Translations under genes and position numbers: made by a program | Assembly: GCF_026225065.1 (NCBI RefSeq) | Contig: NZ_JAMFSB010000175.1 | Coordinates: 1 to 35,880, forward strand | From: Paraburkholderia sp. | GTDB taxonomy: Bacteria > Pseudomonadota > Gammaproteobacteria > Burkholderiales > Burkholderiaceae | DNA: 35,880 bases | Direction of reading: 5' to 3' | The notes under the pieces: generated by a model | What the model was told of the DNA's origin: nothing | What the model saw: only the letters and a program-made list of their open reading frames with translations | Database searches by the model: none | Shown here: positions 30,758 to 35,880 of the stretch, in pieces | How the letters are laid out: every line of letters begins with the position of its first letter | How positions within the stretch are numbered: the first letter of the stretch is position 1

Positions 30758-31549
30758 TTAGCTCGCTTCTTCGCGATACATCGACAGCGCCTCAACCGTT
30801 TCCCGGAGCATTGCGGTCGCTGCGTCGAGCTCCGGCGCGACGTACTCGTCGATGCGCCGCAGGTACGGACAGGTCAGCACGGCGATCGCCTGCCCGGACG
30901 GCCCCAGGATGGGGAACGTGACGTCCGTGACGCCGAAGATCTGCTGGCTGTCTTTCTGCGAAAACCCGGCTGCGCGGATCCGCTCGCAGGTTGTCTCGAG
31001 CGCTTCTTCGTCGATCGTCACTTCGCCTTTCACCTTCGTATGCTCGGCGAGCATATGGGCGCGCTGCTCCGCGGTCTGGAAGGCCAGCATGACGCGGCCG
31101 GAGCCCGTGTCGATCAGCCCGACCCGCGAACCGAGCCGCACCGACATCCCCCACGTGCCCGGCCCGTCGACCTGCGCAATCACCAGTAGATTGCCGCGGT
31201 CGTACACCACCAGGTGACACGACTGCTCCGCGCGGTCTGAGAAACGCTGCATTAGCGGCAGGGCTTCGTAGATCAGCCGGTTCATTGGCGGGTGCCGATG
31301 CGCGAGCGCATACAGCTTCAGGCTCAGCGAGTAGCGGTCACCGGCAGCCGAGCGCACCACATATTGACGGGCGACCAGCCGCTCGAGCATCCGGTACATC
31401 TCACTCGCGTTGCGTCCCAGCAGCTTGGTGATCTCGGCGCGCGTCAATCCATCTTTCTGCTCGGCGAGCAGTTCGAGGATATCGAGGCCCTTGTCCAGCG
31501 CGGGCGCCCGGTAACGGTCGGCGTCGTCTCTTTCTTCCGCATCCATCAT
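30758..31549 (-). CDS. IclR-family transcriptional regulator
   Basis: A 263-aa protein. The N-terminal winged helix-turn-helix is ALDKGLDILELLAEQKDGLT, then AEITKLLGRNASEMYRMLER and a wing ending YSLSLKLYAL. The effector domain (about 90-255) has the family features LVVYDRGNLLVIAQVDGP, GLIDTGSGRVMLAF, and an IRAAGFSQKDSQQIFGVTDV TFPIL block. IclR proteins bind a small acid or sugar metabolite. It is divergent from the ABC/UxaA operon across 310 nt, so it most likely controls that operon. There are two ATGs in tandem at the start; the first is taken. Confidence 0.92.
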   Translation of the reverse strand: MMDAEERDDADRYRAPALDKGLDILELLAEQKDGLTRAEITKLLGRNASEMYRMLERLVARQYVVRSAAGDRYSLSLKLYALAHRHPPMNRLIYEALPLMQRFSDRAEQSCHLVVYDRGNLLVIAQVDGPGTWGMSVRLGSRVGLIDTGSGRVMLAFQTAEQRAHMLAEHTKVKGEVTIDEEALETTCERIRAAGFSQKDSQQIFGVTDVTFPILGPSGQAIAVLTCPYLRRIDEYVAPELDAATAMLRETVEALSMYREEAS

Positions 31550-31708
31550 GAGTGGGTTCCCGGTGTCGACCAGAGTTCGAGCTTTAGCGCGCTAGTCCGA
31601 TCCCATGCGGACCTGCGCAGGTTTCATTGTCATCTGGGGCGTGAGTGTAGAGCGCAATTGGCGCGTGCGGCCAGGGAAAGTACGGACGGCTCTTACGCCA
31701 GACATTCC

Positions 31709-31738
31709 TTGACTTCGCATGGTGCATATATGAATAAT
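31709..31738 (+). promoter_or_regulatory. Candidate promoter of the ABC transporter operon
   Basis: TTGACT (31709-31714) is followed by an 18-nt spacer and AATAAT (31733-31738). It is the best sigma-70-like pair in the 310-nt divergent gap and points toward the binding-protein gene at 31860. The -10 region is embedded in the dyad symmetry listed next. Confidence 0.45.
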
Positions 31739-31753
31739 ACGTTCATTGGTGAA
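31730..31753. promoter_or_regulatory. Candidate IclR operator (overlapping dyads)
   Basis: ATGAA (31730-31734), 7 nt, TTCAT (31742-31746) overlaps TTCA (31742-31745), TTGG, TGAA (31750-31753). TGAA...TTCA dyads of this size resemble operators of IclR-type regulators such as KdgR. The site covers the putative -10 box, a repressor-like position. That the divergent IclR binds here is inference. Confidence 0.4.
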
Positions 31754-31859
31754 TTTACACACGCCAATATCGATAAGAACGAAGAACGCGCAGGACGATA
31801 CGCCGGCCGCTGAGCGGAGCGGCGGGGGTAGTTCGACAACACCTATCAGGAGACAAGAC

Positions 31860-32909
31860 ATGACATTCGCTAAAGGCCCGCGTGCGGCCCATCGCTTCAT
31901 TTGTGGTGCTCTATCAATCGGCGTAGCCGCAGCATGCGTGGCCGGCCTCGTAACGAGTGGCGCCGCCCGCGCCGCCGATTCCGGCAAGATCGGCCTCGAT
32001 CTGCCGCTGCTCACCTCGCCGTTCTGGCAGTCGTACAACAACTACCTGCCCGTCTATGCGAAGCAGAGCGGCCTCGACATCCTCGCGCCGGTCAATTCCA
32101 ACGGTGACCCTGCACAGCAGATCACCGACATGAACAACATCCTGAATCTGGGTGCGAAGGGCATCGTCGTCGGGCCGCTGGATTCGGCCGCGATCAGCCG
32201 CGCGCTCGACGCCGCGTCCGCCAAGAACGTGCCAGTGGTGGCCGTGGACGTCGCGCCGACCCAAGGCAAGGTCGCGATGGTGGTACGCGCCGACAATCAC
32301 GCTTACGGCGAGATGGCCTGCAAGTACATCGGCGAGCATGTGAAGTCCGGCAAGGTCGTGCAGATCGAGGGCGATCTGGCGTCGGTAAACGGACGTGACC
32401 GTTCGGAGGCGTTTCGCACATGCCTGAAGCACTACCCGTCGCTGTCGCTGCTGGAAATTCCGGCCGCGTGGAAGGGTGACGTAGCGGCCACCGCGCTCGA
32501 TAGCCTGTTGACCGCCAACCCGGACGTGAAGGCGATCTATATGCAGGCGGGCGGGGTCTACCTGGCGCCGACTTTGCAGACCCTGCGCCGCAAGCAGATG
32601 CTGTTTCCGGTGGGCGATGCGAAACACGTCGTGATCGTCAGCAACGACGGCATTCCGCAAGAGTTCGACGCGATCCGCAAGGGCGAGATCGACGCCACCG
32701 TTTCGCAACCAGCTGACCTGTACGCGAAGTATGGCCTGTTCTACATCAAGGCTGCGCTCGCCGGACAGACCTTCAAGCCGGGCCCGACCGATCACGGCAG
32801 CACGATCATCCAGATCGCGCCTGGCATGCTGGAAGATCAATTGCCTGCGCCGCTCGTGACGAAGGCGAATGTCGACGACAAGAACCTGTGGGGCAATACC
32901 GTCAAATGA
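31860..32909 (+). CDS. Sugar ABC transporter periplasmic binding protein (CUT2/RbsB-like)
   Basis: 349 aa from ATG 31860, with AGGAG 7 nt upstream. The signal peptide runs to about residue 40 (VTSGAARAAD). The mature protein is a type I periplasmic-binding fold: KIGLDLPLLTSPFWQSYNNY, DPAQQITDMNNILNLGAKGI VVGPLDS, VPVVAVDVAP, a second lobe starting KVVQIEGDLASVNGRDRSEA F, and ATVSQPADLYAKYGLFYI. These match the ribose/galactose-type pattern ('n.f......G......a...d...Q...i......ai.v.p.d'). It overlaps the ATPase start by 4 nt. The downstream UxaA-type gene suggests an acid sugar as ligand, rather than ribose. Confidence 0.92.
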   Translation: MTFAKGPRAAHRFICGALSIGVAAACVAGLVTSGAARAADSGKIGLDLPLLTSPFWQSYNNYLPVYAKQSGLDILAPVNSNGDPAQQITDMNNILNLGAKGIVVGPLDSAAISRALDAASAKNVPVVAVDVAPTQGKVAMVVRADNHAYGEMACKYIGEHVKSGKVVQIEGDLASVNGRDRSEAFRTCLKHYPSLSLLEIPAAWKGDVAATALDSLLTANPDVKAIYMQAGGVYLAPTLQTLRRKQMLFPVGDAKHVVIVSNDGIPQEFDAIRKGEIDATVSQPADLYAKYGLFYIKAALAGQTFKPGPTDHGSTIIQIAPGMLEDQLPAPLVTKANVDDKNLWGNTVK

Positions 32910-34450
32910 GCGAGCCCATGCACACGCCTGGCGTTGCGGCTGCCTCTGACCAGGCGATGGTCGAAGCGCTGGAAGTCACCAAGCGCTTCGGCTCGTACGC
33001 CGCACTGAACGACGTGAGCATCCGCGTAATGCCTGGCGAGTCGCATGCACTCGTCGGGCGTAACGGGGCCGGGAAATCGACGCTGGTGTCGATTCTCACC
33101 GGCCTGCGCAAGCCCGACAGCGGCGAGGTGCGCTTCGGCGGCGCGCCCGCGCCGTCGCTCGCCGACCGCGATGGATGGCGTGAGCGAGTGGCTTGCGTCT
33201 ATCAGCATTCGACGATCATCCGCGATCTCAGCGTCGCGGAGAATCTGTTCATCAACCGTCAGCCGGAACGGCGCGGCATGATCGACTGGCAGGCCATGCG
33301 CCGCGACGCGCGTGAGCTGCTCGATCACTGGAAGATCGACGTTCGCGAAGATGCGCGCGCGGGCGATCTGAGCGTTGAGGCACGCCAGCTGGTGGAGATT
33401 GCGCGGGCGCTGTCGTATGGCGCGCGCTTCATCATTCTCGACGAGCCGACCGCCCAGCTTGACGGCGATGAAATCAAACGCCTGTTTCGCCGCATCACCG
33501 AGTTGCAGCGCGAAGGCGTGACGTTTCTGTTTATCTCGCACCATTTGCAAGAGGTGTACGAGATCTGCCAGGCGGTGACGGTGCTGCGCGATGCGCGGCA
33601 TATCGTCAGCGCGCCGGTTTCCGCGTTGCCGCGCGAGCAATTGATCGAAGCCATGACCGGAGAGCGCGGCGGGCTTGCAGTCGCCGACGCCGCCGCACGC
33701 GCCCCGCTGCCCGCCGATACGAAAGTGGCGCTGGAAGTCGCGGGTCTCGGCGGCGTCGATTACGAAGACGTGTCGTTCACGGTGAAACGTGGCGAGGTGA
33801 TCGGTTTCACCGGCGCGACGAGCAGCGGACGCACCAGCGTCGCGGAAGCGATCGCGGGATTGCGCTCGCCGACCCGTGGCGACATCCGTGTGGCAGGCAA
33901 GTCGTTGCCGCGCGGCGATGTGCCGGCGGCGCTGGCAGCCGGTATCGGCTGCGTGCCGAAAGACCGTCATCAGGAAGGCCTGGTGTTGACGCAATCGGTT
34001 GCGGAAAACGCTTCGATGACGATCACGCGGCTGCTCGGCAAGTTCGGCCTCGCCTCGCCCGCGAAGAAGAACGCGTTCGGCCAGAAGATGATCGACGCGC
34101 TTGGCATCGTGACGCCTGGCCCTGAGCACGTTGTCTCGGGCCTGTCCGGTGGCAACCAGCAAAAGGTCGTGATGGCGCGTGCCTTGGCGACTGATCCGAA
34201 CGTCCTCGTCCTGATCGACCCCACGGCAGGCGTCGACGTGAAATCGAAGGAAGCGCTGCTGTCCGTCGTGGATCGCGTGCGTGAAGAAGGCAAGGCGGTG
34301 CTCGTGGTCTCAGGTGAACTTGATGACTTGCGTACCTGTGACCGCGTCTTGGTCATGTTCCGCGGCCGCGTCGCGGCCGAATTTCCCGCGGGTTGGCAGG
34401 ACCACGACCTGATCGCATCCGTTGAAGGAGTCAGTCTCCATGAAGAATAG
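32906..34450 (+). CDS. Sugar ABC transporter ATPase, two fused nucleotide-binding domains (RbsA/MglA-like)
   Basis: 514 aa from ATG 32906, overlapping the preceding stop (ATGA). The first domain has Walker A GRNGAGKST, a divergent signature LSVEARQLVEIARAL, Walker B FIILDEPTA and switch His in FLFISHHL. The second has a non-canonical Walker A region (GFTGATSSGRTSVAEAI), as in most CUT2 ATPases, with a good signature LSGGNQQKVVMARAL and Walker-B-like VLVLIDPTAGVD. The normal CUT2 asymmetry means only one or neither site may be fully catalytic. It overlaps the permease start by 11 nt, so the three transporter genes are translationally coupled. Confidence 0.93.
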   Translation: MSEPMHTPGVAAASDQAMVEALEVTKRFGSYAALNDVSIRVMPGESHALVGRNGAGKSTLVSILTGLRKPDSGEVRFGGAPAPSLADRDGWRERVACVYQHSTIIRDLSVAENLFINRQPERRGMIDWQAMRRDARELLDHWKIDVREDARAGDLSVEARQLVEIARALSYGARFIILDEPTAQLDGDEIKRLFRRITELQREGVTFLFISHHLQEVYEICQAVTVLRDARHIVSAPVSALPREQLIEAMTGERGGLAVADAAARAPLPADTKVALEVAGLGGVDYEDVSFTVKRGEVIGFTGATSSGRTSVAEAIAGLRSPTRGDIRVAGKSLPRGDVPAALAAGIGCVPKDRHQEGLVLTQSVAENASMTITRLLGKFGLASPAKKNAFGQKMIDALGIVTPGPEHVVSGLSGGNQQKVVMARALATDPNVLVLIDPTAGVDVKSKEALLSVVDRVREEGKAVLVVSGELDDLRTCDRVLVMFRGRVAAEFPAGWQDHDLIASVEGVSLHEE

Positions 34451-35483
34451 TGTGCCCAGCCCTGCATTCGGTGCGGCTCAAGGCTCGACCGGCACGCAAG
34501 CTGCGCGCAGCCGCCGGGTGCGGATCGAGTTCGCACGTCTGCGCGACCTCGCGTTGCTGCCCGCGCTCGCGTTGCTGCTCGTAATCGGTGCTTTCGTTAG
34601 CCCGAGTTTCTTGACCAAGGCGAATCTGATCAGCGTGCTCGGCGCCTCCGCGGCGCTCGCGCTTGTGGTGCTGGCCGAATCGCTAATCGTGCTGACCGGC
34701 AAGTTCGACCTGTCGCTCGAATCGACGGTGGGGATTGCACCCGCTGTCGGCGCCATGCTCGTCATGCCGGCGGCGTCCGCTGGTTTTGGCTGGCAATGGC
34801 CGGCTGCGGCAGGTTTGCTCGCGATTCTCGTCGTTGGTGCGGTGATCGGTTTTATCAATGGCTTTCTGGTGGTGCGCTTACGGCTCAACGCGTTCATCGT
34901 CACGCTGGCCATGCTGATTGTGCTGCGTGGCATGCTCGTGGGCGCCACCAAAGGCGGCACGTTGTTCGATATGCCGCCGTCATTCTTCACCCTCGCCACG
35001 ACGATCGTGCTTGGGCTGCCTGTGTCCGTATGGCTCGCCGCAGTAGCCTTCGCGGTCGCCGCTTTCATGCTGCGCTACCATCGTATCGGGCGTGCGCTGT
35101 ATGCGATCGGCGGCAATCCAGAAGCGGCGCGCGCGGCCGGGATTCGCGTCGAACGCATTACTTGGGGCGTCTTCGTGCTGGGCAGCGTGCTGGCGTCGCT
35201 TGGCGGCCTGATCGTCACCGGCTACGTCGGCGCGATCAACGCGAACCAGGGCAACGGCATGATCTTTACCGTGTTCGCGGCGGCGGTGATCGGCGGCATT
35301 TCGCTCGACGGCGGCAAGGGCACGATGCTCGGCGCGCTATCCGGCGTACTATTGCTGGGTGTCGTGCAGAACCTGCTGACGCTCGCACAAGTGCCGTCGT
35401 TCTGGATTCAGGCCATCTACGGCGCCATCATTCTCGGCTCGCTGATGGTGGCACGCCTCGCGAGCGGCGAAGGCCAGAACTAA
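34440..35483 (+). CDS. Sugar ABC transporter permease (RbsC-like)
   Basis: 347 aa from ATG 34440, with AAGGAG about 10 nt upstream, inside the end of the ATPase gene. A cytosolic basic N-terminus is followed by about 8-10 membrane spans. CUT2 family blocks are FLTKANLISVLGASAALALV, ESLIVLTGKFDLSLESTVGI, NGFLVVRLRLNAFIVTLAML, YAIGGNPEAARAAGIRVERI (the cytoplasmic coupling loop), and AAVIGGISLDGGKGTMLGAL. It forms the membrane pore as a homodimer with the fused ATPase. The UxaA-like gene starts 24 nt downstream, in the same operon. Confidence 0.93.
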   Translation: MKNSVPSPAFGAAQGSTGTQAARSRRVRIEFARLRDLALLPALALLLVIGAFVSPSFLTKANLISVLGASAALALVVLAESLIVLTGKFDLSLESTVGIAPAVGAMLVMPAASAGFGWQWPAAAGLLAILVVGAVIGFINGFLVVRLRLNAFIVTLAMLIVLRGMLVGATKGGTLFDMPPSFFTLATTIVLGLPVSVWLAAVAFAVAAFMLRYHRIGRALYAIGGNPEAARAAGIRVERITWGVFVLGSVLASLGGLIVTGYVGAINANQGNGMIFTVFAAAVIGGISLDGGKGTMLGALSGVLLLGVVQNLLTLAQVPSFWIQAIYGAIILGSLMVARLASGEGQN

Positions 35484-35507
35484 AACGGACCCATTGCGGA
35501 GACTATT

Positions 35508-35831
35508 TTGAGCAGCCCATCGCATACCGACGCCCGCCTGATCCTGCTAAGTCCGCAGGACAACTGCCTGATTGCAGGGGCGCGGCTCGAAGCCGGCACC
35601 GAGCTCGAGATCGAAGGAGAGCGCGTCACGCTCGCCAAGACGATCGAGCTTGGTCACAAAGTCGCACGCGGCGCGCTGGCGAAAGACGACAAGGTGCTGC
35701 GCTACGGCGCGGTCATCGGCCACGTGACCGGAGCCGTCGCGCGCGGCGAGCACCTTCATACTCATAACCTCGAAAGCGACTACCTGCCGACGTACACGCA
35801 CGATGCAGGCCACGAATTCGTGCATCATTGA
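35508..35831 (+). CDS. UxaA-family small subunit/domain (SAF domain of altronate/galactarate-type dehydratase)
   Basis: 107 aa, starting at TTG 35508, with CGGAG about 8 nt upstream. No ATG lies in a suitable place. The protein reads DARLILLSPQDNCLIAGARL, then VTLAKTIELGHKVARGAL, KDDKVLRYGAVIGHVTGAVA, and GEHLHTHNLES, the standard N-terminal SAF domain of UxaA-type hydro-lyases ('i.l...DNVava..dL..G......l.....i..GHKvAl..I..G..ViKYG..IG.At..I..GehVH.HN'). In this family the SAF part is often a separate gene followed by the large catalytic part, which would be the ORF beginning at 35860. The predicted role is dehydration of an aldonic or aldaric acid brought in by the ABC system. Confidence 0.88.
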   Translation: MSSPSHTDARLILLSPQDNCLIAGARLEAGTELEIEGERVTLAKTIELGHKVARGALAKDDKVLRYGAVIGHVTGAVARGEHLHTHNLESDYLPTYTHDAGHEFVHH

Positions 35832-35859
35832 TGCGGTGCAATACCGCGCTGGAACGATC

Positions 35860-35880
35860 ATGACCGACACTTCCGAAGCA
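35860..35880 (+). CDS. Start of the next gene, probably UxaA C-terminal (catalytic) subunit
   Basis: ATG 35860 opens a frame reading MTDTSEA to the window end, 28 nt after the SAF-domain gene stop. A weak TGGA precedes it. The identity is inferred only from the usual order of split UxaA genes. Truncated by the window edge. Confidence 0.4.

Noticed and set aside
1..35880. tRNA, rRNA, CRISPR array, transposase or integrase genes
   Set aside because: I looked for tRNA T-loop motifs, regular spaced repeats and DDE or tyrosine recombinase motifs in the translated frames and saw none. A covariance-model and profile search would be decisive.

Overview
The window looks like a chromosomal segment of a GC-rich betaproteobacterium, most likely Paraburkholderia or Burkholderia sensu lato. 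The evidence is the high-GC codon use, a small H-NS-type protein with the C-terminal signature of that group, an intact prfC, an Ala/Pro-rich secreted DUF3761-like protein, and several families common in Burkholderiaceae. I saw no rRNA, tRNA, CRISPR array or intact insertion sequence.

Layout. (1) 1-6236 looks like the edge of a cell-surface polysaccharide region. It holds a partial ORF, a SAM methyltransferase, a GT14/core-2-like glycosyltransferase on the minus strand, a large YjbH-like outer-membrane protein overlapping a lipoprotein gene, and a low-molecular-weight tyrosine phosphatase homologue that has lost its catalytic signature. (2) 6302-9956 is housekeeping-like: a GntP permease with its own terminator, a BON-like secreted protein, a small lipoprotein, a 75-aa unknown and an H-NS-family protein. 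(3) 9957-10563 is a gene-poor stretch with a perfect 19-bp direct repeat. (4) 10564-15142 is a co-directional cluster: formaldehyde-activating enzyme (fae), aldo/keto reductase, semialdehyde-type dehydrogenase and a sugar-porter-like MFS transporter. (5) 15266-17887 (minus) is a Tat-exported alkyl sulfatase followed by an unknown partner gene. (6) 18340-21245 holds prfC and, about 0.9 kb downstream, a decayed second copy of the prfC 3' end. The two copies bracket a lipoprotein gene. (7) 21384-24897 holds a LysR regulator divergent from a Pat-like CoA-binding/GNAT protein with eroded ligase modules. (8) 24941-30550 holds a TPR-glycosyltransferase, a small membrane protein, a His-rich exported peptide, an NlpD-like LysM/LytM lipoprotein, RlpA, and three minus-strand genes (one cytosolic unknown and two small exported proteins). 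(9) 30758-35880 is a sugar-acid-type locus: an IclR regulator divergent from a CUT2 ABC importer (binding protein, ATPase, permease), then a small UxaA/SAF-domain protein and the first codons of the next gene.

How the genes fit together. The fae cluster reads as one uptake-and-oxidation unit in which an aldehyde, possibly formaldehyde, is released. The last locus reads as import followed by dehydration of an acid sugar, with a candidate IclR operator over the promoter. The NlpD-like and RlpA genes are adjacent cell-wall/septation functions. Most assignments rest on motif recognition by eye; no database search was run.
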